Below, piece after piece: positions 17,483 through 27,800 of a DNA stretch of 42,301 bases. The stretch comes from Caldifarciminota bacterium (GTDB taxonomy: Bacteria > Hydrothermota > Hydrothermia > UBA1063 > CAJXJZ01), in the NCBI GenBank assembly GCA_027038175.1, contig JALVYB010000049.1, forward strand, positions 1 to 42,301, in the 5' to 3' direction. Numbering within the stretch: position 1 is the stretch's first letter; each line of letters starts with the position of its first letter. The notes under the pieces are model-generated. The model did no database searches. It had not been told where the DNA came from and worked only from the letters and a program-made list of their open reading frames with translations. The position numbers and the translations under genes are program-made.

Positions 17483-19249
17483 ATGGTAATAAAGAAAAAA
17501 CACGCAGCTCTTTTGCTCAGGTTGAGCGATAAGTGGAAAGAGGGAATTGGACTTGATAAAATTGTGGATAAACTGAGTGATGAAGACCTTGCGTATCTTG
17601 AACATCTTTATCTTGCAGGACTTATTGACGAAGATGATGGGACCTATACACTTACATATTCTGGAGAACTCATTCTGGATGTCCTTGAAAACCTCATAAA
17701 AGAAGGCAAACTTAAAGACGTTGAGATGTGGGATGATTCATTTAGATGGATAGGTTCTGAAGTTATTGCGATGATAGAGGTAGGTCTTATCTCCAGAGGT
17801 GAAGTTGACGATAATATAAAGAAAGCCCTTTCAGAAAGAGGGTTTATCTCCGATGATGGGGTTCTATCTCCATATGCTTCTTCCGTGTGGGATGCCTATA
17901 ACGAGGCAGACGTAAAACTGAGGATAACATCAAAAATAGGAGATTACATTAAAAAAATACCCCCAGGACCGGGTTTTGCGAAGCATTTGCCCAAAGGTTT
18001 GGATGAGTTACTAACTCTTGAATCAATGAGATTAATTGCTTTTTCAGTTCCAACCAGTGATGTATATTCCTTAACCGGTCTTGGTCAGCAGATAAGGGCA
18101 GCGCTTTTAAATGGCACACCTTTTGGTGATGTGTATATAAACGAGGAAATGCTTGATATTGTTGTGGAACTCAATGATGAAAACATACGGGGAGAAGGAG
18201 CCCTGCTTGAGAGAATGCAATCTCTTGGATACATAGACTCTTCCAATAGATTGCTGCCTGCTGGAAAGCATTTACTTTCAGCCGCCAGGATTTACTACGA
18301 TGGTCCTATAACAACCAATCCATCAGTGCATTTTACAAAGGAAGAACTCTTTATTCTATCAAAAATAAAGGAATTATCCGGTAACGATGCGACAACAGTA
18401 AAGACGCTGAAGGAGATAACAGATAAGGAATTCTCAGATTATGATGTTTATGAAGGCATATACACACTTGAGTCATACAGATTGATAAAACCCGTTGTAG
18501 CGCAAGATGGAAATATAGGTTATGTGTTAACAAACAAAGGAGAGGAGACACTTAAAATAATTAATTCAGATAAAACAGTAGAGATTGATGCACTTGGGGT
18601 GAAGGCTATTACGGTAACCCGCATGGAATATAGTGCACCTGACGTAAAATGGCTTGAGATTGCCGAAAAGGAGGGACTTGTTGGGAAGGCTTATCCAAGC
18701 AAGAAAGGGAGGTTTATGGCAGAGATCGCCACAAGGACAGTCAAGTATCCTTATATAACAGGAGAAATGAGAGAAATACTTGAACTTGTACCTTATGAGA
18801 AGGGCATAACATTGAAAAAACTCATAGAACTATCCGGTAAAGAGGAAAGTAAGGTGTTCTATCTTCTTGAAAGACTGGATGCACAGGGAGTTGTTGATGC
18901 TTTGCCTGACAATGTTTATACCCTTACTGAAATAGGAAGGCTTATAAAGAGGGCCATTCGTGCGGTACCACAAGGCACAAAGCATGTTGTTACTCCTACT
19001 CTTTCCAGAATACTTCTTGCTCTATGGGACCTTTCTGATAGAAACCGCAGGATAATGGTCTCTGAGAATCTTAAAAAAGTGGAAAAAATGCTTGATTTAC
19101 CCAGAGAGGTGATCGAGAGGGAAATTCTTACGGGTAAAAGGAACAGGTTCCTTAACGATAAAGTTGTACTGGAGCCTGGGAAGGTACTTCTTGATGCACT
19201 TACTCTTTATGAGGATATAAGAGATATCTGGGAGGAGGTTCTTGTATAA
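17483..19249 (+). CDS. Multi-winged-helix protein, DUF505-like
   Basis: The 588-residue protein opens MVIKKKHAALLLRLSDKW and consists of about five or six tandem winged-helix-like units. Examples with the typical helix-helix-helix-beta pattern are at about 5-75, 285-360, 430-500 and 510-585; several end in a xLTxxGxxIL/I wing (YTLTYSGELIL, YVLTNKGEETL, YTLTEIGRLI). It matches what I remember of DUF505, an uncharacterised family found mainly in archaea and some thermophilic bacteria. It has no signal peptide, membrane helix or catalytic motif. Such strings of winged helices often serve as protein-protein or nucleic-acid scaffolds. The stop overlaps the start of the SDH protease gene by one base, so the two should be made together. 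Confidence 0.65.
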   Translation: MVIKKKHAALLLRLSDKWKEGIGLDKIVDKLSDEDLAYLEHLYLAGLIDEDDGTYTLTYSGELILDVLENLIKEGKLKDVEMWDDSFRWIGSEVIAMIEVGLISRGEVDDNIKKALSERGFISDDGVLSPYASSVWDAYNEADVKLRITSKIGDYIKKIPPGPGFAKHLPKGLDELLTLESMRLIAFSVPTSDVYSLTGLGQQIRAALLNGTPFGDVYINEEMLDIVVELNDENIRGEGALLERMQSLGYIDSSNRLLPAGKHLLSAARIYYDGPITTNPSVHFTKEELFILSKIKELSGNDATTVKTLKEITDKEFSDYDVYEGIYTLESYRLIKPVVAQDGNIGYVLTNKGEETLKIINSDKTVEIDALGVKAITVTRMEYSAPDVKWLEIAEKEGLVGKAYPSKKGRFMAEIATRTVKYPYITGEMREILELVPYEKGITLKKLIELSGKEESKVFYLLERLDAQGVVDALPDNVYTLTEIGRLIKRAIRAVPQGTKHVVTPTLSRILLALWDLSDRNRRIMVSENLKKVEKMLDLPREVIEREILTGKRNRFLNDKVVLEPGKVLLDALTLYEDIRDIWEEVLV

Positions 19250-20097
19250 TGGCTTTTGACCCAGTTTCTGCATTTTTCTGGTTACTCATTATATTCGCTT
19301 TGTTGTGGCCCCAGCTCCAGCATAAGATGCTGCTGGGGCAGCGCCTTGCAACCATAAGAAAACTTGAGAGAAAACGCAAGAGTCGTGTGATAACTCTCAT
19401 CCACAGGCAGGAAAAAATAGGCATGTTCGGTATTCCATTTTTCAGGTTTATAGACATAGAGGACTCTGAAGAGGTTTTAAGGGCTATAAGAACAACTCCG
19501 GATGATACACCAATAGACCTTATTCTACATACTCCTGGTGGTCTTGTTCTGGCTTCGTATCAAATTGCGCTTGCCTTAAAAGAGCATCCAGCAAAAACCA
19601 CGGTCATTGTGCCTCATTACGCTATGAGCGGAGGTACTCTAATTGCCCTTGCTGCAGATGAGATAATTATGGACAAGCATGCTGTTCTTGGACCGGTAGA
19701 CCCGCAATTGCCAAAAGGAGAGGGCGCTATTCCTGCTGCCTCCATAGTAAAGGCTGTGGAATTAAAGGGAGAAAAAGAAGTGGATGATGATACACTTATA
19801 CTTCGCGATGTAGCAAAGAAGGCTATTTCACAGGTAGAGGAAATGGTATACAACCTCTTAAAAGACAAAATGGGTGAGAACGACGCAAAGACTATTGCAA
19901 AAGTTTTAAGTGAGGGGCGGTGGACCCATGATTATCCTATTACAATTGATAAAGCAAGAGAACTCAAGTTAAATGTAAATGACAATGTTCCAGAAGAGGT
20001 TTACGAACTTATGAGCATGTATCCCCAGATGCAGCAGATGAGGCCCGGGGTTGAGTTTATACCAGCACCTGGACATGGAAACAACGGAAAAAAATAA
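19249..20097 (+). CDS. Membrane-anchored SDH-type serine protease (ClpP/SppA fold)
   Basis: The 282-residue protein has one N-terminal membrane helix (FFWLLIIFALLWP, residues about 9-21) followed by a ClpP-crotonase-fold domain of the serine dehydrogenase proteinase family (PF01972-type). Visible landmarks are DLILHTPGGLV, the nucleophile region HYAMSGGTL with candidate Ser127, and HAVLGPVDPQLP, all conserved in the family as I know it. Related SppA and NfeD-type proteases use a Ser-Lys dyad; the Lys here is not assignable by eye. The C-terminal 35 residues are Met/Pro-rich and probably flexible. It is the fourth gene of the KaiC-like operon and its start overlaps the DUF505-like stop. The topology, cytoplasmic or periplasmic, is not certain, but an N-in anchor with few positive charges upstream and many downstream suggests a cytoplasmic catalytic domain. 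Confidence 0.85.
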   Translation: MAFDPVSAFFWLLIIFALLWPQLQHKMLLGQRLATIRKLERKRKSRVITLIHRQEKIGMFGIPFFRFIDIEDSEEVLRAIRTTPDDTPIDLILHTPGGLVLASYQIALALKEHPAKTTVIVPHYAMSGGTLIALAADEIIMDKHAVLGPVDPQLPKGEGAIPAASIVKAVELKGEKEVDDDTLILRDVAKKAISQVEEMVYNLLKDKMGENDAKTIAKVLSEGRWTHDYPITIDKARELKLNVNDNVPEEVYELMSMYPQMQQMRPGVEFIPAPGHGNNGKK

Positions 20098-20983
20098 CCT
20101 CAAAAGAGGCTTAGCGCTTTTTTCGGGTGGGCTTGATAGTATACTTGCCATAAAATTGATGGAAAGAGCGGGATTTGAAATAATCCCGCTCTTTATTTAT
20201 ACTCCCTTTATATCAAGGAAATTTCCTCTTGAAATAAAGAGGGAGTTTATCTCCCTATATGGTAAGGAGTTTGCTGAGAGAGTTATTATCCATGAGACGG
20301 GTGAAGATTATCTTAACCTTGTGAAAAAACCGAGATTTGGCTATGGGAAAAACCTTAATCCATGCATTGATTGTAAAATTTTCTTTTTAAAGACAGCAGC
20401 CAGGTATATGGTCGACCTTGGGGGAGCATTTGTCGTAACAGGTGAGGTGATTGGACAGAGGGGTATGTCTCAGAGAAAAGATGCTATTTTTAAAATAGAA
20501 AAAGAAAGTGGTCTTACAGGAAAAGTGGTGCGTCCTCTTTCTCTTTCATATTTCCCTGAGACTATTCTTGAAAAAAATGGTCTAATTGATAGACGAATGT
20601 TTCCATCTATCAGAGGAAGAGACAGAAAGACCCAACTTGACCTGGCAAGGAGGTTGGGAATTAAAAATTTTCCTCAACCTGCTGGAGGATGTCTTCTTAC
20701 TGACCCGGGTTTTTCATCGAGATTGAAGGTTCTTTTAATGGAAGACTTGTTTGAGACAAAATGGATACATACTATAAAATTCGGAAGGCTCATAGTGGAT
20801 AACGGAATATATGTGGTTGCGCGAAACAATGACGAAAATATGAAATTGCTGTTTTTAAAGGAGCAGTATAATATCCCTGTGTATGTTCCTGATTTCAAAG
20901 GACCTGTTGTAGCAGTGATACGTGGAGAAATGGAATACGCAAAGTTGTTATCATGTAAGTATACAAAGCATTGTGCCTCTTAA
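20075..20983 (+). CDS. PP-loop ATPase related to tRNA thiouridylases (MnmA/ThiI-like)
   Basis: From the ATG at 20075 the protein has 302 residues. The PP-loop ALFSGGLDS is near the N-terminus. NPCIDCK gives Cys97 and Cys100, and PAGGC gives Cys206, the usual cysteine positions for sulfur transfer in MnmA-like enzymes. The C-terminal part (LLTDPGFSSRLK and onward) resembles the small domain often attached to short bacterial MnmA/ThiI homologues; no THUMP domain is present. It should adenylate and thiolate a tRNA uridine or an analogous substrate, but the exact target is unknown. It overlaps the protease gene by 23 bases; a TTG at 20051 would lengthen the overlap and has no ribosome site. Co-transcription with the KaiC-like operon is likely, a functional link is not shown. 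Confidence 0.75.
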   Translation: METTEKNNLKRGLALFSGGLDSILAIKLMERAGFEIIPLFIYTPFISRKFPLEIKREFISLYGKEFAERVIIHETGEDYLNLVKKPRFGYGKNLNPCIDCKIFFLKTAARYMVDLGGAFVVTGEVIGQRGMSQRKDAIFKIEKESGLTGKVVRPLSLSYFPETILEKNGLIDRRMFPSIRGRDRKTQLDLARRLGIKNFPQPAGGCLLTDPGFSSRLKVLLMEDLFETKWIHTIKFGRLIVDNGIYVVARNNDENMKLLFLKEQYNIPVYVPDFKGPVVAVIRGEMEYAKLLSCKYTKHCAS

Positions 20984-20988
20984 TACGT

Positions 20989-21016
20989 TTGTCATTCCTC
21001 ATTTAAGCCTTAAAAT
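20989..21016 (+). promoter_or_regulatory. Promoter placed for a nearly leaderless transcript
   Basis: TTGTCA (20989-20994), a 16-base spacer and TAAAAT (21011-21016) match sigma70 elements. The -10 ends six bases before the ATG at 21023, so the RNA would start at or next to the start codon. No ribosome site is visible. Confidence 0.5.
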
Positions 21017-21022
21017 TTTGAT

Positions 21023-22453
21023 ATGAAATTCCTCCTTCTTTACCTTCTATCATTCCCATTTTTGAGAAGAAGTGCTGTAAATACAGAGGCGTATTTGAGG
21101 GCAAGGGAATATATGTCCTCTAAAAAATATGAACAGGCAGGAACAATTGCAGATTCCCTTATAAAAGAAGGCTACAGGGATAAAGAAGTTCTCAAACTTC
21201 TTGTTTACTCATTGTACCAGAGGGGAATGTGGGATTCTATCGTGAATCTCTCAGAAAATTTTAAGAAGTTCAGGTTGCCGAGAAAGAGTCAGGAGTACTC
21301 GGATATAATGTTTATGACAGCAGTAGCCTATTATAAAAAAAGCAATGTATCTTTTGCTGTATACTATGCAGGTCTCTCCGCAACCGGTGAAGAAAACAAA
21401 AAAAGGGCAGTTTCTTTTGTAAAAAATTATCTTGGAATGGCGGTTCTACCTGAAAATTTGAGCATAGAGTATCTTATAAAGCCACTTGCACCTGGAATTC
21501 TTATGCTTCCCAATGAACCTGAGGCGGTAAAAACTAATTTTGTTAATGGATTTGCTCTCGGGCTCAACGGAAGTATTCCGTACGTGGAAATTAAAGGTGT
21601 TAAAGATGTACGAAAAGTTTCTTTAATTGTTGGTCCCTTGCTTTCAAGCAATGTAAATTCTGCTTATGGCATGCTTAGTATAATGGGAGAGCCATCTATT
21701 TTCCCTCTTTCAGAAGATATCAGAATAGGCATTTCTCAGCCTCTGTATCCACTTAACAGGAGATATGCCATAGAACTTGAAAAGGGTATCGAATTGTTTG
21801 CGGATAAACTCGGGTATCTCAATTATGCTATATATTATGAAGGGGATGACCCTGTGGCACTCTCAGGTAGGTTGTTTCTTGAAAAGAGGCTAAAAGACAG
21901 GGGACTTTATATTGTTGAGGAACGTTATTTTACAAAAGATTCCATCAACATTTTAACGGAAATTGATTCCACAACAGGTGAGAATTGGGACCTCGTTTTT
22001 GTGCTTGGTAGAAGTGACTTTGCACTGACTCTTGCTACCACATTTAGACGGGAAGTTGAGGACCTGCCTGTTTTTGTTTTTTCAGATTTTGAATGGAAGG
22101 TTGTACAGGGGGGATATGTTGGGTTAAATGGCATCATTTTTGCCGGAGTTTACAGTGGTATAAGGAAAATGCTTGATATTGCCTCTTTAAAAGAGCGGTT
22201 TGAAGACAAATACAATGCGCAGTTTGGTAGTTATCCTTCTTTATATGCTGCAAGAGGGTATGATGTTGGAATGTTGTTGCAAGATATAGTCACTCATGTG
22301 GACACATTTAACAGAAAGAATGTGTGGAATTATCTATACAACTTGGGGGTTTATGAAGGAATTAGCGGTTATTACCTCTTTAGAGATGACCCTTCGCTTA
22401 TAAAGGTGTATACTTTTAAAAATGGCAGAGTGGTAGAGTATAAGGAGGAGTAA
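21023..22453 (+). CDS. TPR plus periplasmic-binding-fold protein (LpoA/LppC-like or ABC-type receptor)
   Basis: The 476-residue protein has a short signal peptide (FLLLYLLSFPFLRRSA), a helical TPR-like N-terminal part (about 25-135) and a type I periplasmic-binding fold from about 150 to the end (SLIVGPLLSSNVNSAYGM, then DLVFVLGRSDFA and SLYAARGYDVGMLLQ). This arrangement resembles LpoA-type activators of penicillin-binding proteins and branched-chain amino-acid receptor domains. No transporter genes are adjacent, which favours a cell-wall or sensory role over uptake. No lipobox cysteine is visible. It is followed one base later by a small membrane protein with a good ribosome site, so the two form a short operon. 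Confidence 0.7.
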   Translation: MKFLLLYLLSFPFLRRSAVNTEAYLRAREYMSSKKYEQAGTIADSLIKEGYRDKEVLKLLVYSLYQRGMWDSIVNLSENFKKFRLPRKSQEYSDIMFMTAVAYYKKSNVSFAVYYAGLSATGEENKKRAVSFVKNYLGMAVLPENLSIEYLIKPLAPGILMLPNEPEAVKTNFVNGFALGLNGSIPYVEIKGVKDVRKVSLIVGPLLSSNVNSAYGMLSIMGEPSIFPLSEDIRIGISQPLYPLNRRYAIELEKGIELFADKLGYLNYAIYYEGDDPVALSGRLFLEKRLKDRGLYIVEERYFTKDSINILTEIDSTTGENWDLVFVLGRSDFALTLATTFRREVEDLPVFVFSDFEWKVVQGGYVGLNGIIFAGVYSGIRKMLDIASLKERFEDKYNAQFGSYPSLYAARGYDVGMLLQDIVTHVDTFNRKNVWNYLYNLGVYEGISGYYLFRDDPSLIKVYTFKNGRVVEYKEE

Positions 22454-22454
22454 A

Positions 22455-22661
22455 ATGGCAGAGAAAAGAGAAGAGAGTAAGAGGGAGAATATATATCTAC
22501 CATACGGTAAGAAGGCTTATTTAGTGCAGGGAATAGGGCTCTTATTGGGTCTTTTGGGGTTTATCCTAACCGGTCTTGGAGATATAACTTTCTCGGTTAT
22601 CTTAATGGTTCTTGGTCTCGTTGTTATATTACCAATAGGTTTATGGATGAAGGGTAAATAA
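22455..22661 (+). CDS. Small two-helix membrane protein (DUF3098-like)
   Basis: The 68-residue protein has a charged N-terminus and two hydrophobic helices separated by a short loop around GLGDITF (GIGLLLGLLGFILTGLG and VILMVLGLVVILPIGLWM). This resembles the DUF3098 family of small inner-membrane proteins of unknown function. AAGGAGG lies just before the ATG. The stop codon directly abuts the priA stop on the other strand, with no terminator visible. Confidence 0.7.
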   Translation: MAEKREESKRENIYLPYGKKAYLVQGIGLLLGLLGFILTGLGDITFSVILMVLGLVVILPIGLWMKGK

Positions 22662-24839
22662 CTATAACAGACTGTAAGGGTTCAGGTCCACTGAAATTTT
22701 CACATTTTTATCATCCTTGAATTTTATTCTAAGTCTCAAAAGTTCGTCAAGTATATGTTGAAGTAATCTATCGGAACTTTTTATAATCAATTGCCACCTG
22801 TACTCATCTCTTATCCTGTAATAGAGGGGTGGGGCAGGACCAAGGATTTCTATTTCGGAGTCAAATTGCCTGTTTATCTCATCGTGCATCTGGTTGATGA
22901 TATTTTCACACATGGTTGCATCTTTTGAGCGGGCAATAATTCTTATTAGGTTAACAAAGGGTGGGTACCTGTATCTTTTTCTATTATCAAGGTCGTAAAG
23001 TAGAAACGCTCCAAAGTTATGGTCTTTGAGATATCTAAAGATAGGATGCTCCGGGTTTCTGGTCTGCACAATTACTTTACCTTCCTTTCTAAGTCTACCT
23101 GATACCTGAAAGAGCGTTTGTGCCACACGCTCTTCTGCTCTGAAGTCAGGAAACCCCATACCTATATCAGCATTCAGCACACCAACAGTTTCTACATTGG
23201 GAAAGTCAAATCCCACTGACAGCATTTGTGTACCTATGAGTATTTGTATTTTACCCTTTAAAAAATCCATGTACAGTTTTTCTTTTACTCCCTTTCGTTG
23301 AATAGTGTCTCTGTCAAGTATTCCTGTTTTTGCATCGGGGAAAAATCTTTTTACCTCTTCTTCTGTTTTTTCTGTGCCGTATCCAAGAAATTGAATGTTG
23401 AAAGACCCGCAGTAAGGGCATGCCTCTGGTATTTCCTCTGTGTATCCGCAGAGGTGACATTTTATTGTTCGGGATTTTTTATGCACAACGAGCGGAATGG
23501 AGCAATGAGGGCATTGAATTATTCTCCCACAGTCAAGACACTGAATAACTGGATTATATCCTCTTCTATTTATGAAAAGTATAATGCCTTTTTTCCTTTT
23601 TAGCGAACGTTCCATTTCGGAAAGAAGGGTAAGAGAAAAAATGGAACCTTTTTCTTCCTTTCTCATATCTACAATTTCTATCTGAGGTTCTCTGTATTCT
23701 TCGTATCTTTCCAAGAGAAGATGAAAATTGTAGACCTCTTCTTTTGCCCTATAGAAACTCACCACATCAGGAGTACCACTTCCAAGAAGAAGTGGTATGT
23801 CAAGATAAGATGCGATATATTTTGCCACATCCCTTGCATCGTATCTCGGCATACGTTCTTCCTCTTTATAAGAGAAATCGTGTTCTTCATCAATTACTAT
23901 GAGAGAGAGGTTTTTATAGGGTAGAAAAAGTGCAGATCTTGGGCCTATGACAACGAATGAGTCTGCATTACTTATGCTTTCGCTTATCCAGTTTTTTTCG
24001 CTGCTTTTAAGACCACTGTGATAAACAAAGACCCTTTCTCTGTAATTTTCAAGGAAATACGTGAGGGTCTGAACAGTTAGGGCTATCTCCGGTACAAGGA
24101 ACAATCCACTCAGATTGTTGTTCAGTATGTACTCAAACAATTTATAGTAAATTGCCGTTTTACCACTACCTGTTATGCCATACAGGAGAAAAATCTCGTG
24201 TCTTTTGTTTTTCAGTGCATCAATTACTGCATTGTAGACCTTTTGCTGTGCAGAAGTGAGTTTTTCAATTTTTCTTGTGTCAAGTTGGTGCTGCAGTATT
24301 TTAAGTGGCCTGGGTCTGGACGTTTTCAGTTTCTCTCTGCATTCAATCAGTCCTTTTTTTTCAAGTTCCCTTAGTATAGAGGTAGAACCAGTCCCAAAGT
24401 ACTTTATTATCGTAGTTTTTTTAATCCATCGTGGGTATCTTTCTTTCAAAAAATTGAGAATTTCTTCTTTTTTAGTTCCCGAAATATTTAAGACTGATTG
24501 ACTATTTTTATAGTACCTGCATTCTATCCTTGAGCGTTCAAGTACACCGGGAGGGAAAAACAAGGGTATAACTTCGCTATAGAAAGATGCGTACTGTTTT
24601 ACCATAAAGTCAAGCAGATTCAATCTTACGCCTCTCAGAGCAAAATGTGGAAATACCACATCTTTTACGGGCTTTATCTTAAATGGAAGAGGTCTTTCGC
24701 TGTAAACCCTTATAACCACTCCTCGTGCTGTTCCCCTGCCAAAAGGTACTTCTACAATATGACCACGGTGTACCTCATCACCACATTTGTAAGTGTAAGC
24801 ATTGTGTCCGGCTTTTGGAATAACAACATCGCAGAGCAT
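22662..24839 (-). CDS. priA: Primosomal helicase PriA
   Basis: PriA restarts collapsed replication forks by binding fork DNA, unwinding it 3'-5' and loading the replicative helicase. The 725-residue length is typical. The order is an N-terminal 3'-DNA-end-binding domain (about 1-100), a winged-helix region, then the superfamily 2 helicase core with Walker A GITGSGKT (221-228) and DEEH (317-320). The zinc-binding segment has eight cysteines in four CxxC pairs (CLDCG, CPHC, CHLC, CPYC). Motifs V and VI follow around GTQMLSVGFDFP and QVSGRLRKEGKV, the latter with the expected QVxGRxxR pattern. Its start is immediately adjacent to the TamB-like stop, making it the last gene of the rpmB-tamB-priA operon. 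Confidence 0.96.
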   Translation of the reverse strand: MLCDVVIPKAGHNAYTYKCGDEVHRGHIVEVPFGRGTARGVVIRVYSERPLPFKIKPVKDVVFPHFALRGVRLNLLDFMVKQYASFYSEVIPLFFPPGVLERSRIECRYYKNSQSVLNISGTKKEEILNFLKERYPRWIKKTTIIKYFGTGSTSILRELEKKGLIECREKLKTSRPRPLKILQHQLDTRKIEKLTSAQQKVYNAVIDALKNKRHEIFLLYGITGSGKTAIYYKLFEYILNNNLSGLFLVPEIALTVQTLTYFLENYRERVFVYHSGLKSSEKNWISESISNADSFVVIGPRSALFLPYKNLSLIVIDEEHDFSYKEEERMPRYDARDVAKYIASYLDIPLLLGSGTPDVVSFYRAKEEVYNFHLLLERYEEYREPQIEIVDMRKEEKGSIFSLTLLSEMERSLKRKKGIILFINRRGYNPVIQCLDCGRIIQCPHCSIPLVVHKKSRTIKCHLCGYTEEIPEACPYCGSFNIQFLGYGTEKTEEEVKRFFPDAKTGILDRDTIQRKGVKEKLYMDFLKGKIQILIGTQMLSVGFDFPNVETVGVLNADIGMGFPDFRAEERVAQTLFQVSGRLRKEGKVIVQTRNPEHPIFRYLKDHNFGAFLLYDLDNRKRYRYPPFVNLIRIIARSKDATMCENIINQMHDEINRQFDSEIEILGPAPPLYYRIRDEYRWQLIIKSSDRLLQHILDELLRLRIKFKDDKNVKISVDLNPYSLL

Positions 24840-27800
24840 TTAAAACCTCTTTTCGAAGAATAGCCCAAAATAATATTTCCCTTCGTCGTCTCTTATAGCG
24901 GAGAGACCAAAATAACGTGAAATTCTATATCTCAGGTCAAATCTGTCATACTGAATAGAAAGAAAATCGTGATAGTACTTAAGATACAGGTCTCTTGTCA
25001 CATAGAAGCCCACGGTGAGATGTGGGTCTTCTTCAATACTTCCCGTGGACACCTCAAGTTCGCGAAGGCCGAGTCTTCTCCTTAAACTCCGTAAGAGATA
25101 ACTCTGAGCAAAGCCAAGTGCTTTCTTTTCCAGCATACTTGCCGTGAAGATATTCGCTTCCTGTTCATTTAGAAGTTTGCCAAAGGTGAGTAGAGCAAGG
25201 ATATTACTCTCATCCAGCGGAGGCTCTGACGAAAGGTTCACAATTGGTTCTGTAAGTGTGCCGCTTATGTTCAGACTGATTGAGTAAGAATCAACGTCTG
25301 TAATTGCGGTGATGTTAAGTTCGGGGTCAATGATAGATAAATTGTTAAACGTCACACTCCCTTCGCTAACCTTGAATAAATGTTCAAAATACGAGAAATT
25401 CCCCCCAAGAACGTTTAGTTTTCCGTTTATCAGCGTGCCTGTCTTATCGTACTTATAGGTTAGATTGCCGTCAAACTCTATCTCTGCAAACTCATTAATC
25501 AGATATACGTTGTCTTTCCATGAGATATGAAGTTTAATGGCAAGTTCGGGGTTGGTTTCCTCTCGTGTTAAGCTCTTGGGACTGCTGAATTCAGCGAAGA
25601 GATATCCTTCTTTTACGTTTACATCTCCTTCTATGAGTAAGGGAGTATTTTTACCACTTTTTAGGTGAAGTTTGCCATCGCAGAGTGCCTGAATTTCTGA
25701 ACCAATTTCAAGGTAAGTACTCTTTGCATAGATTGTAATATCAGGCGAGTCGAAAAGGTATTTATGGCTATATATATTCCCAAATGCTGTGATTTCTCCT
25801 GCATCGCTTTCTGCATGTAAACTCTTGAGGAGAATTCTGTTTCCTCCGAATTGTAAATATGCAGACAATCTGTCCATTCTCAGGCCTATTGCAGGCATAT
25901 ATCCATTGCTGCCCTGTATTTTTAAAGCACCTGTAAAGAATGGATGTTTAACCTGTCCTTTTATCCCTATATTGCCATTTACTTCAGAGTATTCCATGTT
26001 GAAAACTTCGTCTATGTAGGAAAGCAAAAAGGTTACATCAAAATTCTCAAAATTGAGAACAAGGTCCGATATAATGCTGTCCGGGTCCGGCGGATAAAAA
26101 TTTGATTTAAATATGAGAGAACCCTGTGCAGTGAGAGTGCCCCTATCTTTTATTATTGCCAGATTCTCTATTCTCAGGATATTATTCACGAAACTGAGCG
26201 AATAGACTATGCTGTCCGATTCTATGTCTTGGATTTCAGGATTCATTAAAATGCCTTCAGAAAACAAGATAGGGGAAGATATATTGCCTGTAATCTCTGT
26301 ATTGGTTGAGATATTGGCATGTATCCACTCTGAGAATGGGAGATTAAGAGAACGTGTGATAAGATAAGCATTTATATCACCTTCTTTTGAAAATGTTCCC
26401 TGTACTTTTAAAATACCCCTGCCTGCATACAAATTCCCTGTAGAGATGTAAAATACATTGTTCTTGAAGGTAAGGAGTATGGGTGACTCGCTATGTAATT
26501 CCATGCCTCTTAGTATTCCCCACACTGTATCCAGATTCATTGTGTATTCCCTTTCACCCCTAAAACCTTCGCCGGTTAAGTGTAGCCAGTTTGTATCCTG
26601 GAGAATATATGCTTTAAAAGATATCTTTTCTAAGTTTTCAATGGTTGCATCCACGCTCAAAGAATCCGCTTTTATATCGTTTTTAGCGTCTATTCCTTGA
26701 ACCTGCAACTGTACTTTTGTGCTATCCTCACCGGTGGTATATGTTAAAATAGAAGCCTTTTTAACGTTGCCATATGGGGTATGAACTCCTTTTACATAAA
26801 GCCTGGAGTTTATATAAATGTTACCTTTTGAAAGGTGTATTGCTGCAACGTAGCCCTGTATATATCCAGAGAGAGAAGAATCATAATCCTGCAAAAAAAC
26901 GGATGGCTCAAGATACAAGAATTGACTATCTTTTGTTACGATGCCTGAGAAAAATGTCGAACTTCTATTATTATTTATATAAGCGCTGTCCACAATCAAT
27001 GTGGAAAGATTCTTCTCTTTAAAGAAAACTGTTGTTTTGCCCACATCATAATCGTTCAGGAATGCTTCTGTTAATCTAAGAATCCCGCTTGCATTGTAAT
27101 TTTTACCTTTTAAAAACAATTTGCCCTTTAAAAATGCATCCTTTTCCATGTAATTCAGTTTGTTGATGCTCATAGAATAAAAGTAATCCCTACTTTTTTT
27201 GCGTATTCTGACATATCCTTCGGTGGTCAACCAGTCAGAATTTGATGTAAAGGAGAATTTAAAAGAGTTTTTCCGGTCTCTTCTGATTAGAATTGAGATG
27301 TCATCTATAACCCTGTCCTTTATTTCAAGTCCCTGCATATAAAGGTGTGCATGATAAGATTCTATATCCCAGGTAATTTGTGTGCTGTCTACATACACGT
27401 CAGTTGAAGTAAAAGATGTGCCTTCAAGCGTTAGAGTTAACAACGAATCATATGCTGCTTTAATATTTTCAATACAAAATACGTTGCTGCACAATTGACC
27501 GCTGGTAAAGCGAAAGGTTTTACCTATTCTGTAGAAAGTACCTTTAAAAAAACTCAATTCGAAATCTCTATAATGGGCGTCTTCTATCAAAAATTTTGCT
27601 ACAAAATTTTTTGTAGTTCCTTTAAAGTCAACCTTTGTGTTTTCTATTCTTAAGGTGTCGTTGTTGCTTATAATATTGGCATCCTGGACTATAAATTTCG
27701 AAAGAAAAATCGGCAGAGCAGGAATGCGAATAGGCTTTTTCGCTTTCTGGGTAGGAATATTAACTTGTTTAGGTGTGTTTAAAGAATCAATGCTAAGATA

